NCBI GenBank assembly: GCA_902595815.1
Contig: CACJRL010000001.1
Coordinates: 62,001-126,000 of the forward strand
Source: an uncultured Pelagibacteraceae bacterium
GTDB lineage: Bacteria; Pseudomonadota; Alphaproteobacteria; Pelagibacterales; Pelagibacteraceae
Direction: 5' to 3'
DNA: 64,000 nt
Positions within the stretch are counted from its first letter, which is position 1. Every line of letters starts with the position of its first letter. Positions 1-8,428 of the stretch are shown here, in pieces. The notes beneath the pieces are model-generated. The model did no database searches and had not been told where the DNA came from. It worked only from the letters and a program-made list of their open reading frames with translations. Both the position numbers and the translations under genes were made by a program.

Positions 1-684
1 TTCCGTAGCAAACCAAAAGTCTTTCGTATTACCTGGGTGACTTTTAAAATTTTTATCAATTAAAATTTTTAGTTTTCTCGTATGAACAGTCTCATTAATT
101 TTAGGAAATTTGGGTATAGATATATTTTTTGGAAGTTTATTTCGATTTTCTTCGTCAAAACTCCATTTGCCTCCTTCTGGATTACCATCTTTTTTCATGA
201 GTATATCCAAATCTCTTCTAGTCTCTTTATAAAAAACTGCCATAAAAGGTTTTTTTGATTTCGATAAATAGTTTTTAAATTTTTCTCTAGAATTTAAAAA
301 CATTGGTGTTTGAATAATATTCCATTTAATTTTTTCCTTTTTTAAAAAATTGGTAATTTTATTTTCAAAAAACTTATCCTCAATTTCAAAACTTGAAATT
401 TCTTTAATTTTTTTTGTTTTAATTATTTTTTTTAATTTTTCTGTGTAATCCAGCTTAAAAGATTTATCCTCGATCGAAGAATATTCTAATTTAAATTTAT
501 TTTTTTTTAGTCTATCTGCGTGAGATCGCATGCAAGATAAGAACAATAATATCTTTTGTTTATGATGCTTTTCGTACGTACAAAGCTGATAATCTTCAGC
601 CATAAAGAAAAAGTGGTCTTTTCTGTACTTTTCTAGATATTTCTCTGAGAAAAGCTGATTTCCAAGTAGAAAAAATAATTTCAT
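1..684 (-). CDS. Photolyase/cryptochrome-related protein (COG3046-like), 3' part cut by window edge
   Basis: This reading frame is open from an ATG at 684 down to base 1, so only the first 228 residues are present and it is absent from the ORF track for lack of a stop. It begins MKLFFLLGNQLF and contains MAEDYQLCTYEKHHKQK, and later PEGGKWSFDEENR. These match my memory of the deoxyribodipyrimidine photolyase-related family (FeS-containing bacterial cryptochrome/(6-4) photolyase group), which binds FAD and repairs UV lesions or senses blue light. The FAD-binding and Fe-S parts would lie outside the window, so repair activity cannot be judged. It is divergent from the SDR gene with a 27-nt gap. 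Confidence 0.72.
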   Translation of the reverse strand, partial: MKLFFLLGNQLFSEKYLEKYRKDHFFFMAEDYQLCTYEKHHKQKILLFLSCMRSHADRLKKNKFKLEYSSIEDKSFKLDYTEKLKKIIKTKKIKEISSFEIEDKFFENKITNFLKKEKIKWNIIQTPMFLNSREKFKNYLSKSKKPFMAVFYKETRRDLDILMKKDGNPEGGKWSFDEENRNKLPKNISIPKFPKINETVHTRKLKILIDKNFKSHPGNTKDFWFATE

Positions 685-711
685 TAACTATATATAACTC
701 TTTAAAAATTT

Positions 712-1422
712 ATGTCAGAAAAATATTTAGTAGTAGGTGCGACAGGATCTATCGGATCTAATTTAGCCGAACAGTTATACGCAGCCGGCAAAGAAGTACA
801 TTTAATTGGTAGGGATGAAGAAAGAACAAAATCTTTGTCTGAAAAACTAAATTGTAAATATACAGTCTCTGATGTTTTAGAAAATGGTTTTGTTGAAAAG
901 ATTAAGTCCGAAATAGATGATATCAAAGGTATAGCTTATTGTGTTGGTTCAATTGATTTAAAACCTTTAAGAATGGTTTCAGAACAAGATTTTACAAAAT
1001 GTATGAAACTAAATTTATATTCTGCAGTAGATTTAATTAAAGGTTATCAAGAAAGTTTAAAAAAAAATAAAGGATCGATTGTTTTGTTTTCAACTGTTGC
1101 TGCTCAAAGGGGATTTACAAATCATGCAATTATAGCTTCAACTAAAGCAGCTGTGGAAGGATTAACTGTTTCTTTAGCAGCTGAATTTGCTCCTAATATA
1201 AGAGTAAATTGCATTGCTCCAAGTTTAACTAATTCAAAAATTGCAGAGCCAATGCTTAAAAATAAAGTTTTAGCTGATGGTATAGCAAAAGCCCATCCAT
1301 TAAAAAGACTTGGAGAGGGTAAAGACTCGGCTTCGCTTGCAAAATTTCTAATAACTGAAGACAGTTCTTGGGTTACAGGACAAATTATTGCTGTCGATGG
1401 TGGTAGATCAAAACTTTCATAG
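712..1422 (+). CDS. SDR-family oxidoreductase lacking the catalytic Tyr
   Basis: A short-chain dehydrogenase/reductase of 236 residues, a typical length. The nucleotide-binding motif GATGSIGS is at residues 9-16, a CVGS segment stands where NNAG is usual, and the C-terminal TGQIIAVDGG is standard. The active site is unusual: a Ser is present in FSTVAAQ (about residue 128) and Lys145 in STKAA, but the residue four before the Lys, normally Tyr, is Ile141. The protein may be non-catalytic or use a different mechanism. The sugar dehydrogenase gene starts one base after its stop, so the two are probably co-transcribed. The substrate is unknown. Confidence 0.85.
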   Translation: MSEKYLVVGATGSIGSNLAEQLYAAGKEVHLIGRDEERTKSLSEKLNCKYTVSDVLENGFVEKIKSEIDDIKGIAYCVGSIDLKPLRMVSEQDFTKCMKLNLYSAVDLIKGYQESLKKNKGSIVLFSTVAAQRGFTNHAIIASTKAAVEGLTVSLAAEFAPNIRVNCIAPSLTNSKIAEPMLKNKVLADGIAKAHPLKRLGEGKDSASLAKFLITEDSSWVTGQIIAVDGGRSKLS

Positions 1423-1423
1423 A

Positions 1424-2488
1424 GTGAAGAAATTATTATTTCTTTTATCATTAATACTATTCTCAACTAATTCATTTAGTAAAAATTTAAATTTTAATAA
1501 AATTATTGAATTAGAAGCACCTTGGGGTTCGTCGTTCGTTAATGAAAATGAAATGATTGTTACCGAGAAAGGTGGCAAAATAAAATTTGTAAACATTTCT
1601 ACAAGGGAGATAAATGAAATTGATCATAACTTAAATTTTGTAGAATATGGACAGGGAGGATTATTGGATATTCTGTATCATGAAGATTACATTTACATCT
1701 CATACACAGAAAATAGAAATAATTGGAAGACTAGTACTTCAATTGCACGTGCAAAATTTAATAAAAACAAATTAAATTTTAAAAATATTTTTCAAGCCAA
1801 TCCACCAATTGACTCGCCCTATCATTTTGGTTCAAGACTTGCAATTAAAGACAACTATTTATTTGCTTCTGCAGGTGAAAGAGGCGGGGGAATGATTGCT
1901 CAAGATGGAAATAAACATCCAGGAAGTATAATTAGAATTTATCTAGATGGTGGCATTCCAAAAGACAATCCTCGTTTTGAGGGGAAATCAGACTGGCTAC
2001 CTGAAATATATCAAATTGGTGTAAGAAATCCTCAAGGTTTAGCTTTATCACCTTTTGATGGAAAAATTTATATGAGCAATCATGGTGCAAAAGGAGGCGA
2101 TTGGTTTGGTGAAGCAAAGAAAGGTGAAAATTATGGTTGGAAAATTCTTGGATGGGGTGGCACAAATTATTCAGGTATACCAATAGGGCCAAAATGGAAA
2201 CCTGGCTTTACAAAAGCCATTCAATATTGGGTTCCATCAATAGCCACAAGTGCAATCACAATTTATAAAGGTAATGAATTTAAAGATTGGAATGGTCATG
2301 CATTAATTACTTCTCTTAAAGATAAGTCTTTAAGAAAATTAGAGTTTAATGATTTATCAAACGTAAAAGAGGAAATAATATTTAAAGATAAAATTGGAAG
2401 AATCAGAGACATACAAATTCATCCTATAAATGGTAAACTATATTTTTTAAATCAAGATGGATTGTGGTTGATGGAAAATTCTAGTTAG
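1424..2488 (+). CDS. Secreted PQQ-dependent aldose sugar dehydrogenase-like protein
   Basis: A six-bladed beta-propeller quinoprotein of the glucose/sorbosone dehydrogenase family (Asd/YliI type), which oxidises sugars in the periplasm with PQQ. I take GTG at 1424 as the start, one base after the SDR stop, rather than the track's 1388. The protein then begins VKKLLFLLSLILFSTNSFS, a clear signal peptide, whereas the 1388 version adds 12 residues overlapping the SDR. Family-like segments are EAPWGSSFV, YGQGGLLDILYH, YQIGVRNPQGLALSP and GENYGWKILG. Length is about 354 residues. It converges on the next gene with an 8-nt tail overlap. No PQQ biosynthesis gene is visible in this window, so the cofactor may be scavenged. 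Confidence 0.82.
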   Translation: MKKLLFLLSLILFSTNSFSKNLNFNKIIELEAPWGSSFVNENEMIVTEKGGKIKFVNISTREINEIDHNLNFVEYGQGGLLDILYHEDYIYISYTENRNNWKTSTSIARAKFNKNKLNFKNIFQANPPIDSPYHFGSRLAIKDNYLFASAGERGGGMIAQDGNKHPGSIIRIYLDGGIPKDNPRFEGKSDWLPEIYQIGVRNPQGLALSPFDGKIYMSNHGAKGGDWFGEAKKGENYGWKILGWGGTNYSGIPIGPKWKPGFTKAIQYWVPSIATSAITIYKGNEFKDWNGHALITSLKDKSLRKLEFNDLSNVKEEIIFKDKIGRIRDIQIHPINGKLYFLNQDGLWLMENSS

Positions 2489-3482
2489 TATCAAAAAGCT
2501 CTTTAAATAATTTAAATTCACCAATTTTAAAAATAATTGCATCATCTTTTTTAAATCCAAATTTTTCTGCATTTTGCTTAAACCTTAAAGGGGGCTCTAA
2601 TATTGGTTCAAGTGATAAGACAAAAGTTCCCCAATGCATTCCAATTACTTTTTTACTTTTTAAATCTTTAGCAAGTCCAAGGGCTTCTTCAGGGTTAGTG
2701 TGGTAAGCAGAAGAATCTTTAATTGAAGCCATAGGATAAAAATTATATGCGCCAATGTTAATAAATGTTAAATCAATTGGACCATACTTATCTCCCAATT
2801 CTTTATATATTTTTCCAACACCAGTATCACATGAAAATAATATTTTTTTTCCTTTGTATTCAATCAAATAGCTGCCCCATAAAGTTTTGTTAGTATCCGT
2901 TAAACTCCTTTTTGACCAGTGGACTGATGGCAAAAAAGTAATATTTAAATTCTGATTTATTCTTATTTGATCATACCAATCCATTTCATTTACATCATTA
3001 AATCTATTAATTTTAAAATATTTTTTTAGTCCTAAAGGTAACAGGACTTTAGATTCTTTATAAGGAAATCTCATTATTGTTTTCATATCTTGATGATCGT
3101 AGTGATTGTGAGTTAGTAGAAAAATATCTGTTCTTGGTATCTCATTAAGTTTTAATGCTGGTTCGGTAAATCTCTTTGGCCCAAAAAATAAAGGTCCTGC
3201 ATTTTTTGAAAAAACTGGATCTGTTATTATTGTTATTCCCCCTAATTTTAATAAAAATGTTGCATGACCTATCCACGCTACATAATCTTCTTTTTGGAAA
3301 TTATTTAAATCAAATAAAACTTTTTCTTTTTTAATGATATTACTTTCAGGAAAAGTCATATCTAATTTTTTTTTTTCTTGGTTAAAGACCTTAAACGACC
3401 AATTGAAATTCATATCAATCACCTTTGATCCTTCAGGATTACGAAATGTGCCATTTGCTAAATGATGATATTTTTTTTTCAT
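2481..3482 (-). CDS. MBL-fold metal-dependent hydrolase, NAPE-PLD/RomA-like
   Basis: A 333-residue metallo-beta-lactamase-fold hydrolase. The zinc-binding motif is LLTHNHYDHQD (HxHxDH, about residues 124-134), preceded by VAWIGHATFLLKLGG and followed by FSCDTGVG and GMHWGTFVLS, which carry the remaining metal ligands. This arrangement matches bacterial relatives of N-acyl-phosphatidylethanolamine phospholipase D and of RomA. The natural substrate, possibly a phospholipid derivative or a lactone-like metabolite, cannot be told from sequence. No signal peptide is evident. It lies 6 bases downstream of the tesA-like gene on the same strand, so the two may form a small lipid-metabolism operon. 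Confidence 0.8.
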   Translation of the reverse strand: MKKKYHHLANGTFRNPEGSKVIDMNFNWSFKVFNQEKKKLDMTFPESNIIKKEKVLFDLNNFQKEDYVAWIGHATFLLKLGGITIITDPVFSKNAGPLFFGPKRFTEPALKLNEIPRTDIFLLTHNHYDHQDMKTIMRFPYKESKVLLPLGLKKYFKINRFNDVNEMDWYDQIRINQNLNITFLPSVHWSKRSLTDTNKTLWGSYLIEYKGKKILFSCDTGVGKIYKELGDKYGPIDLTFINIGAYNFYPMASIKDSSAYHTNPEEALGLAKDLKSKKVIGMHWGTFVLSLEPILEPPLRFKQNAEKFGFKKDDAIIFKIGEFKLFKELFDTN

Positions 3483-3488
3483 ATCCGA

Positions 3489-4097
3489 TTAATAATTTTT
3501 TGAAATAATATCTTGAATTGTATTACTTATAACTATTGTTCCAGCTTTGTTAGGATGTATGCCATCCTGTTGATTTAGATTTGGGTCAAGAGCAACACCC
3601 TCTAGCAAAAATGGAATTAAGGGTAAATTATATTTTTTTGACAATTTAGGATAAATAGCATCAAAATTTGTTTTATACTTAGTTCCATGAGTTGTTGGCG
3701 CAACCATCCCAGCTATTATAATTTTTATTTTTTTACTTTTAGCGATTTTAATTATTTCTTCTAAATTTCTCTCGGTTTCGTCTGGTTGAATTCCTCTAAG
3801 CATATCATTTGCTCCAAGACCAAGGATGATTAGATCAATACCGGGTTCTGATAAACTCCATTCTGCTCTATTCAATCCACCAGAAGAAGTACTACCTGAA
3901 ACACTTCCATTTATTACCTTAATATTTAAACCACTCCTAACGAGATTACTTTCTAAAACCAAAGATAAGTGTTGCTCTTTAGGTAGACCATAACCCGCCA
4001 TTAAACTATCGCCGAATAATATAACCTTTTCTATTGCACTTGCATTTATGTGCACTAGAAAGAATAACAATATTTTTATAAATAAACTTTTATTCAT
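3489..4097 (-). CDS. tesA: SGNH/GDSL esterase, TesA-like (thioesterase I / arylesterase)
   Basis: A periplasmic SGNH hydrolase. From the ATG at 4097 it has a signal peptide (MNKSLFIKILLFFLVHINASA) and then block I LFGDSLMAGYG, block III GLGANDMLRG and the Asp/His block DGIHPNKAG. Together these supply the Ser, Gly, Asn and His of the family. I reject the track start at 4160, which adds 21 residues before the signal peptide and lies inside the ABC gene. A weak AAGAAG precedes the 4097 start. Length of about 202 residues fits TesA. It is divergent from ybbA, the same arrangement as tesA/ybbA/ybbP in E. coli, which supports orthology. Confidence 0.85.
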   Translation of the reverse strand: MNKSLFIKILLFFLVHINASAIEKVILFGDSLMAGYGLPKEQHLSLVLESNLVRSGLNIKVINGSVSGSTSSGGLNRAEWSLSEPGIDLIILGLGANDMLRGIQPDETERNLEEIIKIAKSKKIKIIIAGMVAPTTHGTKYKTNFDAIYPKLSKKYNLPLIPFLLEGVALDPNLNQQDGIHPNKAGTIVISNTIQDIISKNY

Positions 4098-4761
4098 GAA
4101 CACACTTCTTAAATTAAAAAAAATAAATCTCAAATACCAAACTGGGAAGGACAATATCAATGTTTTAAAAAATATTGATTTAACTATAAAAAAAAAAGAA
4201 ACTGTATCTGTGGTTGGAGAAAGTGGGTCAGGAAAAACAAGCTTGATTATGCTTATTGGTGGACTAGAACGTCCAACCTCAGGGAAAATTATATTTCAAG
4301 ACAGGGAAATAACAAATCTTAATGAAGACGAAGTATCTGAAATTAGAAAGCAAAATATAGGAATTATATTTCAATCTTTCTATTTAATTCCAAATTATAC
4401 AGCTGTTGAAAATGTAGCTTTAACACTTGAACTTAATGAATTTAAAAATCCAGAGAAAGAAGCAAAAAGTTTATTAGATCGATTTGGTCTAAAACATAGA
4501 TTCAATAATCTTCCAAGTCAATTATCTGGCGGAGAGCAACAACGTGTGGCGATTGCAAGAGCTATTGCAATGAAACCAGATTTGATTTTAGCTGATGAAC
4601 CAACTGGTAATCTTGATACCGAAAACTCAATAATGATCTCTGAAATTTTATTTAAATACGTCAAAGAAGAAGGGTCTTCTTTAATAATGGTCACACATGA
4701 TCCAAAATTAGCAGACAAAGCAAAACGAAAAATTAAAATCAAAGATGGAAAAATTAAATAA
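4096..4761 (+). CDS. ybbA: ABC transporter ATP-binding protein, YbbA/LolD-type
   Basis: An ATPase of the MacB/LolD/YbbA class, about 221 residues from the ATG at 4096. Walker A is GESGSGKT, the Q-loop region is GIIFQSFYLIPNYTAVENV, the signature is LSGGEQQRVAIARA, Walker B is LILADEPTG and the switch is MVTHDP. The track's 4048 start would run antisense through the tesA signal peptide and adds MCTRKNNNIF, which I regard as spurious. The permease gene ybbP begins within its last 17 bases, so the two form an ABC complex. This class often does mechanotransmission or lipoprotein/lipid extraction rather than import. The substrate is unknown. Confidence 0.9.
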   Translation: MNTLLKLKKINLKYQTGKDNINVLKNIDLTIKKKETVSVVGESGSGKTSLIMLIGGLERPTSGKIIFQDREITNLNEDEVSEIRKQNIGIIFQSFYLIPNYTAVENVALTLELNEFKNPEKEAKSLLDRFGLKHRFNNLPSQLSGGEQQRVAIARAIAMKPDLILADEPTGNLDTENSIMISEILFKYVKEEGSSLIMVTHDPKLADKAKRKIKIKDGKIK

Positions 4762-7282
4762 TTCTTCGGAGTTAAGTTTAATATTCAAGTATGCTTTAAA
4801 GGATTTAAGCAGAAATTATAAAAAAATTTCAAGCATTATTGTAACGCTGTTTATCAGTCTTTTTATTTTAAGTGCCATCTTTACAATCGAAGATAGTTTA
4901 AAAAAAGAGCTTAATGATAATGCAAAAGTTCTTTTGGGTGGAGATCTCGAAATCGATTATAACCGTAATCAGGGGGATCTTAATTTAGTCAATAAAGTAA
5001 AGGAATTTTCAACTGTCTCACAAATGATAGAGTTCAGTACAATGCTTTCTACGACAGGCAGAGAAAAAAATAAATCATTATTTACAAGGATTAAAACAGT
5101 TGATGAAAAATATCCACTTTACGGTGAAGTTGTTTATGAGCCAGAAGATGCTTATGAAAGAATGCAAAAGGAACCAAAGACAATTTTGATTAATGAAAGT
5201 TTATCAAAAACTTTAAAGATAAAAATAAATGACAAAGTTAAGGTACAAGATCAAAGTTTCATAGTTGTTGGAATTATAAAATCTGTACCTGATGTCAGTG
5301 GGTTTGTAGCTTTTGGAGATTGGGCATTAGCAGGAAAACAAACTTTGGAGATACTAAAACTAAATGGAATAGGTAGTTTTTTAAATTATGAATATAAAGT
5401 AAAATTTAATCCAAGTGATGATCCAGAAAAAATAGAAAGTAAGATCAAAGATATTTTTAAAGATGACCAAAAAGTAAAACTTAGATTTCCGGAAAATTCA
5501 GCAAGTGGCTTAAAAAGGATAATTAATAATTTTTCCCAATTTCTCTCTTTAGTTTCAATTAGTGCAATGTTAATTGCTGGAATAGGTATCGCTAATACAT
5601 TGTTGTCATTTATAAACCAGAACAATATGTCTATAGCTGTAAGAAAAGCTGTAGGATTTTATTCAGGGAATATAAAAACACTTTATTATCTTCAATTATT
5701 TATATTATTATTTATTATTACTGTAATTTCTTATGGCTCAAGTTTTTTAATTGTACCAATTGCAGACAAATATTTATCTGATGGGTTGGGATTAAATGTT
5801 TATCCAAAATTCTCTTTTATTAATTTTATAAAAATATTTATTGTAGGTTTGTTAGTTCTTATAATTTTTTCAATACCAACAATAAGTTCAATTGATCAAG
5901 TTAAAGCATCAAACCTATTTAGAAATGTATTCCAAAACCTACAATTTTATTACTCAAAAAAGTCAGTTATTTTAAGTTTTATCTTGTTATCATTTTTAGT
6001 TTTATTGTTTACGCTGGGATCTGAAAGACCTTCTTATAGCTTGGGTTATTTTCTGGCTTTTTTTATATGTCTAATTGTATTTTTTTTACTTTCAAAGATT
6101 ATAATTTATTTACTAAAAAAGTTTAATTTTATTTCAAATATCTCTTTAAAAGTATCGATTAAAAATATAACTCAAACAAAAAGTATCACTCCTATCACAA
6201 TCATGTCTTTAGGCTTAGGTGTAACTTTATTATTAACTTTAGCTTTGGTTGGAACAAATTTTAAGAGAGAAATTGCAAGATCTATTCCAGATATTGCACC
6301 TGATTATTTTTTTGTTGGAATTCAAAAGGGTGAAAAGAAAAAATTTGAACAAGGTGTTTACAAAATGGACCCTGATGCGGACATTGAAATAGTACCTATG
6401 GTTTCTTCCGGAATAGTAAAAATTAATGGTGTGAATCCAAATAGCTATATTAAACCAGATAATGATAGTTATTGGGTAATTGGAAGTGAAAGAAGATCTT
6501 CTTGGGTTGAAAATATTCCTAAAGATAACCCAATTTTGAAAGGAGAATGGTGGGATTTATCTAAACCTAACCAACTTCAGATATCACTTGATGCAAAAGT
6601 GGCTAAAGATTTTAATATTGAGTTGGGAGATATTTTTACTTTAAACATTTATGGTCGAGAAATTGATGGAGAAATAGTTAATTTTAGAGAAGTTGATTAT
6701 CGTGATCTAAGTATTAATTTTGCCATGTTATTTAATCCACAATTTGCAAAAAAAATTCCTCATGAATATTTGGCAACTGCTAAATTTAAAAATCCAGATA
6801 ATTTTGATGAAACCAAAATGTTAGAAGTATTACCGAGTTTGTCTATGATAAAAATTGCTGATTACTTAAATAAAGTAACATCAGTTTTAAATAAAGTCTT
6901 CATAGCTGTAACCCTAATTTCTGGTGTAACAATTGTCATTGGATTGATTGTTATCTCAAGTGCTATAATGGTCCAAGGAAAAGTAAAAGAGTACCAAAAT
7001 CTTGTATTTAAAATTTTAGGTTTTTCAAAAAAAGAAATTATATTTTCATCTTTGATAGAATTTATAATTATTTTTATGTCGGTAATATTAATTGCAATTT
7101 TTTTTGCAGTAATTGGATCAAAGTTTATTATGGAGAATATTTTTGAATTAGTTTGGCAATTTGATTTTAAAGTTTTAATTTACCTTGGCGCCTCTATAGG
7201 AACTGTGACCTTGATTTTAATTATGCTAACTAATCTTAAATACTTAAGTCCTAAAGTTTATCCTTTAATTAGAAATCAGTAA
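4745..7282 (+). CDS. ybbP: ABC transporter permease, FtsX-like (YbbP-type)
   Basis: A large 845-residue inner-membrane permease. A transmembrane segment lies near residues 24-46, followed by a periplasmic MacB-like domain (LGGDLEIDYN, SKTLKIKINDKVKV). FtsX-type membrane bundles lie at about 265-385 (ISAMLIAGIGIANTLLSFI) and at the C-terminus (ISGVTIVIGLIVISSAIMV), with central hydrophobic helices between. Its 17-base overlap with ybbA implies translational coupling. YbbAP homologues are usually encoded beside tesA, and a shared lipid or envelope role has been suggested for the group. The stop lies 6 bases from the convergent folD. Confidence 0.88.
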   Translation: MEKLNNSSELSLIFKYALKDLSRNYKKISSIIVTLFISLFILSAIFTIEDSLKKELNDNAKVLLGGDLEIDYNRNQGDLNLVNKVKEFSTVSQMIEFSTMLSTTGREKNKSLFTRIKTVDEKYPLYGEVVYEPEDAYERMQKEPKTILINESLSKTLKIKINDKVKVQDQSFIVVGIIKSVPDVSGFVAFGDWALAGKQTLEILKLNGIGSFLNYEYKVKFNPSDDPEKIESKIKDIFKDDQKVKLRFPENSASGLKRIINNFSQFLSLVSISAMLIAGIGIANTLLSFINQNNMSIAVRKAVGFYSGNIKTLYYLQLFILLFIITVISYGSSFLIVPIADKYLSDGLGLNVYPKFSFINFIKIFIVGLLVLIIFSIPTISSIDQVKASNLFRNVFQNLQFYYSKKSVILSFILLSFLVLLFTLGSERPSYSLGYFLAFFICLIVFFLLSKIIIYLLKKFNFISNISLKVSIKNITQTKSITPITIMSLGLGVTLLLTLALVGTNFKREIARSIPDIAPDYFFVGIQKGEKKKFEQGVYKMDPDADIEIVPMVSSGIVKINGVNPNSYIKPDNDSYWVIGSERRSSWVENIPKDNPILKGEWWDLSKPNQLQISLDAKVAKDFNIELGDIFTLNIYGREIDGEIVNFREVDYRDLSINFAMLFNPQFAKKIPHEYLATAKFKNPDNFDETKMLEVLPSLSMIKIADYLNKVTSVLNKVFIAVTLISGVTIVIGLIVISSAIMVQGKVKEYQNLVFKILGFSKKEIIFSSLIEFIIIFMSVILIAIFFAVIGSKFIMENIFELVWQFDFKVLIYLGASIGTVTLILIMLTNLKYLSPKVYPLIRNQ

Positions 7283-7288
7283 TAAATT

Positions 7289-8134
7289 TTATTTATTTGC
7301 TCTCTTAAAACACTCAATTGTATTTTTAAGTAAACATGCAATAGTCATAGGTCCGACTCCACCTGGAACTGGAGTTAAAGCTTTTGCAACTTTTGATACT
7401 TCATCAAATGCCACATCGCCAACTAGGCCGTTTTCAGTTTTATTAATACCAACGTCAATCACAATTGCATCTTTTTTTACCCAATCACCTTTTACAAGCT
7501 CGGGGATCCCAACAGCAGCGACTATAATGTCTCCTTTTAAACATTCTCCTTTAAGATCATTTGTTTTTGAATGAGTAATTGTAACTGTACAATTTTCTTT
7601 CAACAACAACTGTGTCATTGGCTTACCATTTAAATTTGATCTTCCAACAATTACAGCCTTTTTTCCATTAAGGTTTGGTTCAATTTTTTTTATTAATAAA
7701 TAACAACCTAAAGGAGTGCACGGAATAGAACTTTCATAACCTGACGACAGATTACCAACATTCATGGGATGAAATCCATCTACATCCTTCTCTGGCATAA
7801 TTGCCTCTATAACTTTTTGTTTATCAATATGTTTAGGAAGTGGGAGCTGAACTAAAATTCCTGAAACAGAATCGTCATTATTAAGTTCATCGATTTTTTT
7901 TAAAACTTCACTTTCTTCAACATTGTCAGGGTATCTAATCACCTCTGATTTAAGGCCCACTTCATTGGCAGATTTCTCTTTATTTCTAACATAAATTTGA
8001 CTAGGTGCTAAATCACCAATCAATATGACTGTTAAACCTGGTACTTTATTATGCTTATCTTTTAAAGATAAGACTTCTTTCTTGAGCTCTTCTCTTAAAT
8101 CAGCAGCAGCTTTTTTTCCATCAATTAAAATCAT
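7289..8134 (-). CDS. folD: Bifunctional methylenetetrahydrofolate dehydrogenase / methenyl-THF cyclohydrolase FolD
   Basis: FolD interconverts 5,10-methylene-THF, 5,10-methenyl-THF and 10-formyl-THF using NADP. The 281 residues are full length. Diagnostic segments are SQIYVRNKEKSA (containing the YxxxK catalytic motif), GILVQLPLPKH, PEKDVDGFHPMNVG, the nucleotide-binding VGRSNLNGKP and the C-terminal PVPGGVGPMTIACLL. It is the last gene of a leftward series hemC-hemD-mscS-yggT-folD with gaps or overlaps of a few bases. One-carbon flux is central to SAR11 metabolism, and the 10-formyl-THF it produces would feed PurH encoded further right. Confidence 0.97.
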   Translation of the reverse strand: MILIDGKKAAADLREELKKEVLSLKDKHNKVPGLTVILIGDLAPSQIYVRNKEKSANEVGLKSEVIRYPDNVEESEVLKKIDELNNDDSVSGILVQLPLPKHIDKQKVIEAIMPEKDVDGFHPMNVGNLSSGYESSIPCTPLGCYLLIKKIEPNLNGKKAVIVGRSNLNGKPMTQLLLKENCTVTITHSKTNDLKGECLKGDIIVAAVGIPELVKGDWVKKDAIVIDVGINKTENGLVGDVAFDEVSKVAKALTPVPGGVGPMTIACLLKNTIECFKRANK

Positions 8135-8137
8135 TTA

Positions 8138-8428
8138 TTAAAATATTAGTGGTGCAATGTAGAGTTTCATACACATTTCTATGAACCATATCAACAAAAG
8201 AAGTACGATAGGAGAAATATCAAAAGCACCAAGGTTAGGTAAAAATCTTCTTATTCTCATTAAAATCGGTTCTGTCATTTTATAAGTGAAATCTAATATT
8301 AAATATACAAACCGATTGCTTGTATTTAGTACATTAAAAGCAACCAACCAACTTATAACTACATTGGCAATTACAACATATGAATAAAGTTTTAAAATTT
8401 GAAGAGCTAAATAAAATATAGCAATCAT
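8138..8428 (-). CDS. yggT: YggT family membrane protein
   Basis: A 96-residue integral membrane protein of the YggT (DUF167-neighbour) family. It has an N-terminal helix (LALQILKLYSYVVIANVVISWLV), the characteristic amphipathic stretch YLILDFTYKMTEPILMRIRRFLP, and a second helix (FDISPIVLLLLIWFIEMCM). Single-repeat YggT proteins are typical of alphaproteobacteria. The function is poorly known; roles in osmotic stress tolerance and in membrane or division-related processes have been proposed in other bacteria. The start overlaps the mscS stop by 4 bases, which fits a membrane-stress pairing. Confidence 0.85.
   Translation of the reverse strand: MIAIFYLALQILKLYSYVVIANVVISWLVAFNVLNTSNRFVYLILDFTYKMTEPILMRIRRFLPNLGAFDISPIVLLLLIWFIEMCMKLYIAPLIF

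Noticed and set aside
1745-1754. Palindrome TGCACGTGCA in the sugar dehydrogenase gene
   Set aside because: Shares CACGTG with parS but lacks the TTT/AAA arms; likely chance.
4048-4095. Longer N-terminus of the ABC ATPase (track start 4048)
   Set aside because: It reads antisense through the tesA signal peptide and adds no family-like residues; ATG 4096 fits the family.
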